From contig CAMLEX010000131.1 of the NCBI GenBank assembly GCA_946479055.1, forward strand, positions 1 to 9,807: DNA of 9,807 nt. The letters run 5' to 3'. Shown piece after piece: positions 1 through 6,424 of this stretch. This DNA comes from an uncultured Bacteroidota bacterium. Lineage in GTDB: Bacteria > Bacteroidota > Bacteroidia > Chitinophagales > Chitinophagaceae. How positions within the stretch are numbered: the first letter of the stretch is position 1; every line of letters starts with the position of its first letter. The notes beneath the pieces were generated by a model. The model was not told where the DNA came from, searched no databases, and was given only the letters and a program-made list of their open reading frames with translations. The position numbers and the translations under genes were made by a program.

Positions 1-1
1 T

Positions 2-2026
2 ACTCAGCAAAAGGGTTCAAAACAAAGTGCTAATGTAAAAAGTAAGACTCCGGTTCTGGATAATTTCGGAAGGGATATTACCAAATTAGCAGAATCCGGA
101 TCATTGGATCCGATTGTCGGACGTGATTCCGAAATAGAAAGGGTATCGCAAATCCTTTCGCGCCGGAAAAAGAATAATCCGATTTTAATAGGTGAACCGG
201 GAGTGGGTAAAACTGCAATTGTAGAAGGATTAGCTCTTCGGATTGTTCAAAGAAAAGTATCAAGGGTTTTATTCGATAAAAGAGTGATCTCACTTGATTT
301 GGCTGCTCTCGTAGCTGGTACAAAATATCGTGGTCAGTTTGAAGAAAGAATGAAAGCAATCATGAATGAACTGGAAAAGAATCGTGATGTGATCTTGTTC
401 ATTGATGAGCTGCATACCATTGTTGGAGCAGGTGGAGCCAGTGGTTCACTGGATGCGAGCAATATCTTCAAACCTGCACTAGCAAGAGGAGAACTTCAAT
501 GCATTGGAGCATCTACTTTGGATGAATACAGGATGTACATTGAAAAAGATGGTGCATTAGATCGTCGTTTTCAAAAAGTAGTTGTGGATCCTCCAAGTGT
601 AGACGAAACTATCCAGATATTAAATAACATCAAATCTAAATACGAGGATTATCACAATGTTAATTACAATGATGAATCGATTGATGCTTGTGTGAAACTA
701 AGTGACCGCTATATCACGGATCGTTTGCTTCCTGATAAAGCCATTGATGTAATGGATGAAGTAGGCGCAAGGGTACATTTAAAAAATATCAATGTACCAC
801 AGAATATTGTGGATCTGGAAAAGAAAATTGAAGATGTAAAGAATGAGAAAAATAAAGTAGTAAAAAGCCAGAAGTTTGAAGAAGCTGCTTCACTGCGTGA
901 TACGGAAAAACGTTTGGCTGAAGACCTGGAAAAAGCAAAATTGGATTGGGAAGAAGAAAGCAAGCATAAACGCTATCCGATAGATGAAGAAGCGATTGCG
1001 GAAGTGGTAAGTATGATGACCGGGATTCCTGTAAAACGTATGGTACAGGCCGAAACAGACAAGCTTCGCAGGATGTCGGATGATATGAAGGAGATGGTAA
1101 TAGGGCAGGATGAAGCATTGCAAAAAGTAGTGAAAGCCATACAGCGTAACAGGGTAGGATTAAAGGATCCTAAGAAACCTATAGGTACGTTTATCTTCCT
1201 GGGTCCAACAGGGGTTGGTAAAACAGAGTTGGCAAGGGCATTGGCAAGATATATGTTCGATTCTGAAGATGCATTGGTGCGTATTGATATGAGTGAATAC
1301 ATGGAGAAATTTACCGTGAGCCGTTTGATTGGTGCGCCTCCAGGTTATGTTGGATATGAAGAAGGTGGTCAGTTAACTGAACGAGTTCGTCGTAAGCCAT
1401 ACAGCGTTATACTGTTGGATGAAATTGAAAAAGCTCACCCGGATATTTACAATATTTTGCTGCAGGTGCTTGATGATGGCCAGTTGACAGATGGTTTGGG
1501 CCGGAAAGTGAATTTCAAAAATACGATGATCATCATGACATCGAATATCGGTGTTCGCCAGTTGAAAGATTTTGGCGCCGGTGTGGGGTTTGCTACTTCA
1601 TCAAGAGTAGAACACGAAGATGAAGCAAACAAGGCTGTAATAGAAAAAGCTTTGAAAAAAACCTTTTCGCCTGAGTTTCTCAACCGGATTGATGATATAG
1701 TTATTTTCAACAGCCTGACAAAAGAAAATATTTTCAATATCATTGATATCCTGATGAGGGGGGTGATGAAGAGATTGGCAAATCTTGGTTTCAGTCTTAC
1801 ATTAACCGAAGATGCTAAAGCTTTCCTTGCTGAAAAAGGATACGATGTTCAGTTTGGTGCCCGTCCTTTGCACAGGGCTATTCAGAAATACCTGGAAGAT
1901 CCTCTGGCAGAAGAAATACTGAACATGAATGTAAAGGCTGGTGATGTACTGGAAGCGGGGCTTGATAAAGAAAATAATAAAATTGTATTTTCTTTTAAAA
2001 AAGTAGAGACAAAGTCAAAGGCATAA
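2..2026 (+). CDS. clpC: ATP-dependent Clp protease ATP-binding subunit ClpC (5'-truncated by window edge)
   Basis: Hsp100/AAA+ unfoldase that feeds substrates to the ClpP peptidase in the cytoplasm. The reading frame is open from base 2 and the start lies upstream, so the N-terminal Clp repeat domain is missing; the first visible residues (TQQKGSKQ...) are the linker before AAA-1. AAA-1 has Walker A GEPGVGKT (191-214), pore loop KYRGQFEER (from about 323) and Walker B VILFIDE (389-409). A short middle domain carries a UVR motif ([15 protein letters not shown], about 868-912), as in ClpC and unlike the long coiled coil of ClpB. AAA-2 has Walker A GPTGVGKT (1202-1225), Walker [14 protein letters not shown], the ClpP-docking loop VGF (1583-1591) and a sensor-2 segment GARPLHRAI near the end. 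About 674 codons are visible; family members are usually 820-850 residues. A strong terminator follows 20 bp after the stop. The TTG at 104 is an internal codon, not a start. Identification is very secure. Confidence 0.96.
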   Translation, partial: TQQKGSKQSANVKSKTPVLDNFGRDITKLAESGSLDPIVGRDSEIERVSQILSRRKKNNPILIGEPGVGKTAIVEGLALRIVQRKVSRVLFDKRVISLDLAALVAGTKYRGQFEERMKAIMNELEKNRDVILFIDELHTIVGAGGASGSLDASNIFKPALARGELQCIGASTLDEYRMYIEKDGALDRRFQKVVVDPPSVDETIQILNNIKSKYEDYHNVNYNDESIDACVKLSDRYITDRLLPDKAIDVMDEVGARVHLKNINVPQNIVDLEKKIEDVKNEKNKVVKSQKFEEAASLRDTEKRLAEDLEKAKLDWEEESKHKRYPIDEEAIAEVVSMMTGIPVKRMVQAETDKLRRMSDDMKEMVIGQDEALQKVVKAIQRNRVGLKDPKKPIGTFIFLGPTGVGKTELARALARYMFDSEDALVRIDMSEYMEKFTVSRLIGAPPGYVGYEEGGQLTERVRRKPYSVILLDEIEKAHPDIYNILLQVLDDGQLTDGLGRKVNFKNTMIIMTSNIGVRQLKDFGAGVGFATSSRVEHEDEANKAVIEKALKKTFSPEFLNRIDDIVIFNSLTKENIFNIIDILMRGVMKRLANLGFSLTLTEDAKAFLAEKGYDVQFGARPLHRAIQKYLEDPLAEEILNMNVKAGDVLEAGLDKENNKIVFSFKKVETKSKA

Positions 2027-2046
2027 ATTAATTAATAATAAATGCT

Positions 2047-2084
2047 AAAGGAGTGCTTTTATACAGCACTCCTTTTTATTTTTG
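2047..2084 (+). terminator. Intrinsic terminator of clpC
   Basis: Perfect 11-bp stem AAAGGAGTGCT (2047-2057) with AGCACTCCTTT (2065-2075), a 7-nt loop TTTATAC, then a T-rich tail (TTTTTATTTTTG, to 2084). It ends the clpC transcript just before cmk. The tail also contains the cmk -7 box candidate. Confidence 0.9.
2077..2084 (+). promoter_or_regulatory. Candidate -7 promoter box of cmk, inside the terminator tail
   Basis: TATTTTTG matches the Bacteroidota -7 consensus TAnnTTTG exactly and ends 10 bp before the cmk ATG at 2095, which would give a leader of only a few nucleotides. No good -33 TTTG is visible at the usual 17-23 bp spacing, because that region is occupied by the terminator stem. 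T-rich tails match this motif easily by chance, so this is a moderate call. Confidence 0.4.
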
Positions 2085-2094
2085 TTGCTTCACT

Positions 2095-2781
2095 ATGGCA
2101 AAAAAAATTATTATAACAATTGATGGCTGGTCCAGCTGCGGAAAAAGTACATTGGCAAAGCAATTAGCTAAAAAACTGGGTTATGTATATGTAGATAGTG
2201 GGGCTATGTACCGTGCCATCACTTTATATTTCTTACGCAATCATATTGACTGGACAGATAAAAAGGAAGTACACGCAGCATTGAAAGAAATCCATCTTGA
2301 TTTTCATTTTAATGAAAAAAATGAAACCAGCGAGATGTACCTGAATGATGAAAATGTGGAATATGTAATTCGCGACCTCGTAATAGCGGAGAAGGTGAGT
2401 GATGTAGCTGCTATTAAAGAGGTGCGTTCATTTGCCGTGGCGCAGCAGCAAAAAATGGGAGAAAAAAAAGGTATTGTGATGGATGGAAGAGATATTGGTA
2501 CCGTTGTTTTTCCCAAGGCTGAATTAAAAATATTTATGACTGCTGATAATGCAGTAAGGGTTGAACGCAGGTTTAAAGAACTTTACGAAAAGAATCCCAA
2601 CATAACGATAGAAGAAGTGAAAAATAATCTTGAAATGAGAGATTATATTGATTCGCACCGGGCAGTAAGCCCATTAAGAAAGGCTGATGATGCCATTGTA
2701 TTGGACAACACCAACCTTACTGAAGTAGAACAATTTCAAAAAGCCCTTTCCTGGGCCAAAGAGAAAAAAGCTACAAAATAA
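2095..2781 (+). CDS. cmk: Cytidylate (CMP/dCMP) kinase
   Basis: Transfers phosphate from ATP to CMP or dCMP in the cytoplasm, recycling pyrimidine nucleotides and supplying CDP for RNA, DNA and phospholipid precursors. The 228-residue product has the P-loop IDGWSSCGKSTLAK (residues 9-22), the NMP-binding signature DSGAMYRA (34-41), the GRDIGTVVFP segment (131-140) and an Arg-rich lid (VERRF, then MRDYIDSHR) with the SPL and ADDAIVLDNT motifs of the family. The length is normal for Cmk. The frame can be read back to an ATG at 2053, but those 14 codons lie in the clpC terminator hairpin, so the ATG at 2095 (MAKKIIITIDG) is chosen; no Shine-Dalgarno precedes it. The stop codon ends at 2781, directly against the stop of the convergent FKBP gene at 2782. 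Confidence 0.95.
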   Translation: MAKKIIITIDGWSSCGKSTLAKQLAKKLGYVYVDSGAMYRAITLYFLRNHIDWTDKKEVHAALKEIHLDFHFNEKNETSEMYLNDENVEYVIRDLVIAEKVSDVAAIKEVRSFAVAQQQKMGEKKGIVMDGRDIGTVVFPKAELKIFMTADNAVRVERRFKELYEKNPNITIEEVKNNLEMRDYIDSHRAVSPLRKADDAIVLDNTNLTEVEQFQKALSWAKEKKATK

Positions 2782-3501
2782 TTATTTTGATTTTTTAACA
2801 TCCAGTAATTCTACTTCAAATATCAACGCTGATCCACCGGGGATAGGCCCCTGGTCATGAGAACCATAAGCAAGTGTAAAAGGAATATATAACTTATATT
2901 TTGAGCCAACGGTCATCAATTGCAATCCTTCTGTCCAGCCTGCTATTACCCTGTTAAGAGGAAAAGTAATTGGCTCACCACGGGTATATGAATTGTCAAA
3001 TTCAGTTCCGTCAATCAATGTGCCTTTGTAGTTTACAGTAACGCTGTCGGTAGCAAGTGGTTTTATACCGGAACCTTCAGTGATAACCTCGTACTGCAAA
3101 CCACTGGCAGTGGTTTTTACTTCTGCTCTGCTTTTATTTTTTGCAAGGAATGCGTTACCGGATTCAATAGTAGGTTTTGATTTATCTTCCTGCGTTTTGT
3201 TCATCAGTTTAGTTACTACTGCATTGCAAGCTTCATCATTTAACAGCGTTTTTTTCCCGCCCAAAACATCGTTGATTGCCCTTGACACAAGGGCCGTGTT
3301 AAGGCTTGTAATGCCTTGTTGTTTATAAAAGCTGGCAACGCTTACACCAATGGCATAGCTGGCGGAATCGTTGATGGTTTTCAAACCCGGTTGCTGGATA
3401 TCGGGTTTTGCTTTTGCGACAGGTTTTGTTTTAGAAGGTGCTTGTGCCAAAACCGTTCCTGCTATTGCAGTCAACATAACTAAAAAAGATACTTTCTTCA
3501 T
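2782..3501 (-). CDS. Secreted FKBP-type peptidyl-prolyl cis-trans isomerase
   Basis: Catalyses cis-trans isomerisation of X-Pro bonds in exported proteins, probably in the periplasm. The 239-residue product begins with a signal peptide (MKKVSFLVMLTAIAGTVLAQ, likely cut after LAQ or LA), followed by a Lys/Pro-rich linker, an FKBP_N-like helical dimerisation region (about 43-125, starting NDSASYAIGVSVASFYKQ) and a C-terminal FKBP domain (about 134-239). The usual drug/substrate pocket residues are all present: Y158, F168-D169, F180, V185-I186, W189, Y212, I220 and F228. This is the FkpA/Mip layout. The frame extends upstream to 3720, but that stretch lies inside the divergent thioesterase gene and would hide the signal peptide, so the ATG at 3499-3501 is the start. 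A TACTTTTG box lies 17 bp upstream. Confidence 0.93.
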   Translation of the reverse strand: MKKVSFLVMLTAIAGTVLAQAPSKTKPVAKAKPDIQQPGLKTINDSASYAIGVSVASFYKQQGITSLNTALVSRAINDVLGGKKTLLNDEACNAVVTKLMNKTQEDKSKPTIESGNAFLAKNKSRAEVKTTASGLQYEVITEGSGIKPLATDSVTVNYKGTLIDGTEFDNSYTRGEPITFPLNRVIAGWTEGLQLMTVGSKYKLYIPFTLAYGSHDQGPIPGGSALIFEVELLDVKKSK

Positions 3502-3518
3502 GATTTTTATTTGTGGGG

Positions 3519-3526
3519 CAAAAGTA
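3519..3526 (-). promoter_or_regulatory. Candidate -7 promoter box of the FKBP gene
   Basis: On the minus strand the sequence TACTTTTG is an exact match to TAnnTTTG, 17 bp upstream of the ATG at 3501. A convincing -33 TTTG is not visible; TGTGG at 3546-3550 is the closest G-containing element at about the right distance. Predicted leader is about 10-15 nt. Confidence 0.5.
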
Positions 3527-3582
3527 AATGCTGGTATCGGTATTTCCACATGAATAGCTGTTAATTTCATTCTCTGAATTGT

Positions 3583-3590
3583 TATATTAG
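3583..3590 (+). promoter_or_regulatory. Candidate -7 promoter box of the thioesterase gene
   Basis: TATATTAG differs from TAnnTTTG at one position and ends only 4 bp before the ATG at 3595, which would place transcription start on or within a few bases of the start codon (leaderless mRNA). No clear -33 element. Tentative. Confidence 0.3.
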
Positions 3591-3594
3591 CAGG

Positions 3595-4032
3595 ATGGAA
3601 ACCTTTAAACAAGACGTTCAGGTACGTTGGTCTGACCTTGACCCCAATGTGCATCTTCGCCATTCTGTTTATTACGACTGGGGGGCTTTTTGCCGAATAG
3701 CATTTTTGAACGAACATCAAATGACAACAGAACTTATGCAGCGGTTGCAGATTGGTCCTATTTTGTTCCGGGAAGAATGTGTTTTTAAAAGAGAAATACG
3801 TTTAGGGGATAAAGTAACGATCAGCTTGCAGGTTCTCGGGGCTAAAAAGGATTTTTCCCGCTGGACTATTCAACATACAGTTGTTAAAAATGATGATACT
3901 GTTGCAGCTATTTTAACGGTAGAGGGAGCATGGTTGGATACGGCTAAACGAAAATTAGCCACTCCACCTGCAGAGGTTTTTAGTGTGTTTTCACAAATGC
4001 CTTTAGATGTAAATTTTCAGTGGCTGGATTGA
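3595..4032 (+). CDS. Acyl-CoA thioesterase, hotdog fold (4HBT/YbgC-like)
   Basis: Small 145-residue cytoplasmic protein of the hotdog-fold thioesterase family, expected to hydrolyse an acyl-CoA or acyl-ACP thioester; the substrate cannot be read from sequence. The N-terminal QVRWSDLDPNVHLRHSVYYDW (about residues 9-29) is the family's opening strand and central helix, with the Asp pair D14/D16 and H20/H23 where the 4HBT catalytic Asp and its neighbours sit. The central strands (ECVFKREIRLGDKVTISLQV, then SRWTIQHTVV and AAILTVEGAWLD) complete one hotdog unit. The ATG at 3595 is the first in frame; there is no evident Shine-Dalgarno. The gene is divergent from the FKBP gene (93 bp gap), and its last 16 bp overlap the end of the convergent nuclease gene. 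Confidence 0.85.
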   Translation: METFKQDVQVRWSDLDPNVHLRHSVYYDWGAFCRIAFLNEHQMTTELMQRLQIGPILFREECVFKREIRLGDKVTISLQVLGAKKDFSRWTIQHTVVKNDDTVAAILTVEGAWLDTAKRKLATPPAEVFSVFSQMPLDVNFQWLD

Positions 4033-5408
4033 ATCATGAAAGGAGAAAAGGATTTTACTTTTTCAGGAAATTTTGCTGCATAACCATTGACCAGGTTACG
4101 GATAAACAGATTTTCTTTGTATGGAGTTAAAAAATTTTTCAATTCTTCTGGCTCTGACACCTGAATGTCTGTAGGAATATATCCCATACCGTAAAATCTT
4201 CCTTCCCATATTAATACACAGGATTGTTCATCAGCATTCAAGCCATTTTCAAGAATAGCAAAAGAGGGCCGGCTAGCAAGAGAGTTAATGGCTTCTTGTA
4301 CCCGGTTATTATATGACGAAGGTTCTTCCTGGTGTTCGCAGGCACCGTGACAATATTTTTCAAGAATACCATCACAGGTAGAAGTGGCAGTTTGGATAAA
4401 ACAAAGTTTTGGGCAAAGATTATATTCACGGATAAGCTTTCGAAGTATGGAGTGGCCATCAGCCAGGTAATGAAAAGTATGAACAGCCTTCAGATTTTTC
4501 TTGTTCTTTTCAATGGCAAGCCGGTAATATCCATTCTGATCTTCGTATAAAAAAATACCATAAACTCTTTCAGCATTTTTTTGTGAATAATTAAAAATAG
4601 GCCATAGTTTTTTTATCTCTGTTGATTCAAGAATATGCGCCATCAGTTCAGTAGCGCAGGGTTGATGACTTATAGCATAGGTGTGCCGAAGAAAATTTTG
4701 CTTCTGCCTGCTTTCTGAATTATTACTGAAATGACTGTTTACACGATACCGGATATTTTTTGCTTTACCTACATAAATGATTTTTCCTTTTTCATTATGA
4801 AAATAGTAAACACCGGGTGTATATGGCAATTGATCAAAATGTTCTTTTGGTACATTCGGTGGCAATAGCTGTTCTTTTGAATTACGGAATAAACTTTTTT
4901 CAATGATCTTTTCTTTGTCGTTTTGTAAAAGCAATTGAAAAACTTTTACCGTCGCTTCAGTATCGCCACCAGCCCGATGCCGGTTGTTTATAGTTATGTC
5001 CAGCGAATGACAAAGATTGCCAAGACTATAAGAAGGAAAACCAGGGAATATCTTTCGACTTAACCTTACTGTGCAAAGTTTTTTAGTTGCAAGTTCATAG
5101 TTATTTACAGCAAGATGACTTTTTACAAATGAATAATCAAAATTTACATTGTGCGCAACAAAGATTTTGTTATGCAGTAAATGAAAAATTTTTTCCGCTA
5201 CTTCTTCAAATAACGGTGCATCTTTCACCATGTCGTCGGTTATACCGGTCATGGATTGTATGTAGTAAGGAATAGGCTGCCGTGGATTGATTAATGTTTC
5301 ATAAATTTCCACTACTCTGTCTCCATCAAAAACATGAATGCATATTTCGGTAATACCGTTAGCAGCGGCATATCCGCCCGTAGTTTCTATGTCAACAATA
5401 GCATACAT
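4017..5408 (-). CDS. DEDDh 3'-5' exonuclease fused to GIY-YIG (UvrC/Cho-like) nuclease
   Basis: A 463-residue two-nuclease protein. Residues 1-165 form a DnaQ/RNase T-type exonuclease with all DEDDh acidic and His positions visible: Exo I VDIETTG (D6, E8), Exo II AHNVNFD (H86 to D91) and Exo III HRAGGDT (H144, D149). Residues about 193-275 form a GIY-YIG domain: PGVYYF (Y201), IYVGK (Y212), R220/R222, and HILESTEIKKLWPIFN (E261, N273). Residues 332-357 are Cys-rich (C332, C336, C345, C353, C357); the C-x7-C-x3-C part matches the cysteine cluster just after the GIY-YIG domain in UvrC. A DNA repair or processing role is inferred; such exo/UvrC-like fusions are known in Bacteroidota and Actinobacteria. 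The frame runs back to 5504, but that stretch overlaps the RES toxin gene, so MYAIVDIETTG at 5408 is chosen. It lies 34 bp downstream of the toxin gene with no terminator between, so co-transcription is likely. Confidence 0.9.
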   Translation of the reverse strand: MYAIVDIETTGGYAAANGITEICIHVFDGDRVVEIYETLINPRQPIPYYIQSMTGITDDMVKDAPLFEEVAEKIFHLLHNKIFVAHNVNFDYSFVKSHLAVNNYELATKKLCTVRLSRKIFPGFPSYSLGNLCHSLDITINNRHRAGGDTEATVKVFQLLLQNDKEKIIEKSLFRNSKEQLLPPNVPKEHFDQLPYTPGVYYFHNEKGKIIYVGKAKNIRYRVNSHFSNNSESRQKQNFLRHTYAISHQPCATELMAHILESTEIKKLWPIFNYSQKNAERVYGIFLYEDQNGYYRLAIEKNKKNLKAVHTFHYLADGHSILRKLIREYNLCPKLCFIQTATSTCDGILEKYCHGACEHQEEPSSYNNRVQEAINSLASRPSFAILENGLNADEQSCVLIWEGRFYGMGYIPTDIQVSEPEELKNFLTPYKENLFIRNLVNGYAAKFPEKVKSFSPFMIQSSH

Positions 5409-5442
5409 GCAGGGTAAAAAGTAAGTATAAATTTCGGAATAT

Positions 5443-5892
5443 TTATTTAAAAAGTCTTGTATCAAATTCAAATATCCCGGATGAAAGTAAGGCACATTTT
5501 GCAAATGCCGGGTGTCCGGGATTGATCAGAATATTATACTCATCTGGTATGATAGCCGAAGGTACTTTCAACATCAGTGATTTTTTTGTTTGTAAAAATT
5601 CATTACCAATGAAACGACAGTAATCAATATCATTTTGCCAGTTCAATTTTAAAGAATTAACTGATAGTGTTTGAAAAGTTGTATCAGGCACTTCTATATG
5701 CATCAACCTGTTAACTAAAATTTCCTCATAGGAGGATTGATAGATAAGAAGTTCCAGTAGGGATAGGGAAATAGAATAACTGGTATATATTACAGGTAGC
5801 CCGGGACTGTTCCAGCGTCCGCCCCATTTTTTTGCTCCTTCACCTGATATGTCATGACTGTAAATTTCTTTAGTAAAACGATAGACTATCAT
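5443..5892 (-). CDS. RES-domain toxin of a type II toxin-antitoxin pair
   Basis: Full-length 149-residue RES-domain protein. The family includes MbcT, which degrades NAD+, and ParT, which ADP-ribosylates a host enzyme. The signature segments are present: GGRWNSPGLPVIYTS with the conserved Arg (R26) and Tyr (Y36), SLSLLELL with the conserved Glu (E47), and VPSAIIPDEYNILINPGHP with a Ser (S112), N124 and H127. The R-x9-Y-x10-E spacing is that expected of the RES active site, so the toxin looks intact. Its ATG overlaps the TGA of the upstream antitoxin gene by 4 bp (ATGA, 5889-5892), implying translational coupling with antitoxin made first. NAD+ consumption or ADP-ribosylation is the likely activity; which one cannot be told from the sequence. 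Confidence 0.9.
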   Translation of the reverse strand: MIVYRFTKEIYSHDISGEGAKKWGGRWNSPGLPVIYTSYSISLSLLELLIYQSSYEEILVNRLMHIEVPDTTFQTLSVNSLKLNWQNDIDYCRFIGNEFLQTKKSLMLKVPSAIIPDEYNILINPGHPAFAKCALLSSGIFEFDTRLFK

Positions 5893-6338
5893 ATAATAAT
5901 GCCATGTTGCATTCTTCCGATTGCATTTATATGTTCTTGTATTCCTTCACCGCTAAGTAAGTCTGAGAAAGTCAGGAGTATTCCCATCATAGGTTTATCT
6001 CTTCTCAGCCACCTGTAAAAAGCTTCCGGGCTGGTAAATGTATCTAACCCCATTTCAATGAGTTCCTGCATTTTCAGAATGCGATCGACATAAATACCTT
6101 CGAAGGATTTATTATCTTTTGAATAACGTTGCAATGTTTTTTCGGAAAGATGTAATATAGAAGCCCATTCTTTTTGTGTAAAAGGAACCTTATTGGCTAT
6201 TTTTTCAAATTTTTTGTAAGAAAAATCTTGTATAGCGGGTAGTATCTTTACACTCCTGTACATTGCACCAGGTTCATTCACTTTATTGGTATTCGCGTCG
6301 TCAGGCTTGTACTTTTTAGGACTTACCTTTTTTTTCAT
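5889..6338 (-). CDS. Xre/MbcA/ParS-type antitoxin (DUF2384 C-terminal domain)
   Basis: A 149-residue partner of the RES toxin. After a basic, probably disordered N-terminus (residues 1-30, Lys-rich) comes a helix-turn-helix region (about 52-75, FTQKEWASILHLSEKTLQRY), which fits DNA binding and autorepression. Residues about 83-149 form the MbcA/ParS/Xre toxin-binding domain: LKMQELIEMGLDTF, SPEAFYRWLRRDKPMMG, LLTFSDLLSGEGIQEHINAIGRMQHGI, the last matching the family's closing pattern (D-L-L-x4-G, then IGR-x-x-HG). In known pairs this C-terminus enters or covers the RES active site. The ATG at 6338 is the first in frame after the palindromic operator candidate; M26 (6263) is a possible later start. 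It overlaps the toxin gene by 4 bp. Confidence 0.88.
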   Translation of the reverse strand: MKKKVSPKKYKPDDANTNKVNEPGAMYRSVKILPAIQDFSYKKFEKIANKVPFTQKEWASILHLSEKTLQRYSKDNKSFEGIYVDRILKMQELIEMGLDTFTSPEAFYRWLRRDKPMMGILLTFSDLLSGEGIQEHINAIGRMQHGIII

Positions 6339-6345
6339 ATCCAGT

Positions 6346-6375
6346 CATTTGTCGTACTAATTTACGACATTTGTC
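6346..6375. promoter_or_regulatory. Candidate operator: palindrome plus 22-bp-spaced direct repeat in the toxin-antitoxin/methyltransferase divergent region
   Basis: A perfect inverted repeat TGTCGTA-N6-TACGACA spans 6350-6369. Overlapping it, the octamer CATTTGTC occurs twice in the same direction at 6346-6353 and 6368-6375, 22 bp apart, about two helical turns. On the minus strand the palindrome centre holds TAAATTAG (6357-6364), one mismatch from the -7 box TAnnTTTG, with TTG 21 bp further upstream. An antitoxin dimer bound here would block its own promoter. Sequence symmetry is seen directly; the binding protein is inferred. Confidence 0.6.
6357..6364 (-). promoter_or_regulatory. Candidate -7 promoter box of the antitoxin-toxin operon
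   Basis: TAAATTAG on the minus strand, one mismatch to TAnnTTTG, 18 bp before the antitoxin ATG, with a TTG at suitable upstream distance (21-nt spacer). It lies exactly between the arms of the palindrome. Confidence 0.4.
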
Positions 6376-6400
6376 ACGTTATTTCCAATTTTTATTTTAA
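6370..6400 (+). promoter_or_regulatory. Candidate promoter of the RlmK-like gene
   Basis: TTTG at 6370-6373 and TATTTTAA at 6393-6400 are separated by 19 bp, an acceptable -33/-7 arrangement for Bacteroidota although the -7 box lacks the closing TG. The -33 TTTG is part of the second CATTTGTC repeat of the toxin-antitoxin operator candidate, so the two promoters may share a regulator. Predicted leader about 20 nt. Confidence 0.3.
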
Positions 6401-6424
6401 ACAACAGGCTTTCAGTTATTTATT

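Noticed and set aside
104..106. TTG at 104 as the start of the ClpC-like protein
   Set aside because: The frame is open back to the window edge and the upstream residues ([16 protein letters not shown]) are standard ClpC linker sequence.
2053..2094. Upstream extension of the cmk reading frame to an ATG at 2053
   Set aside because: These 14 codons lie in the clpC terminator hairpin and encode MLLYSTPF..., unlike Cmk N-termini; the P-loop protein starts naturally at 2095.
3502..3720. Upstream extension of the FKBP reading frame to 3720
   Set aside because: It overlaps the thioesterase gene on the other strand and would place the clear signal peptide in the protein interior.
5409..5504. Upstream extension of the nuclease reading frame to 5504
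   Set aside because: It overlaps the RES toxin gene in another frame, and the Exo I motif normally lies within a few residues of the start, as it does from 5408.
4017..6338. A new phage-defence system formed by the RES toxin, antitoxin and nuclease
   Set aside because: Each protein fits a known family, and proximity alone does not show joint function; no other defence or mobile-element gene is present in the window.
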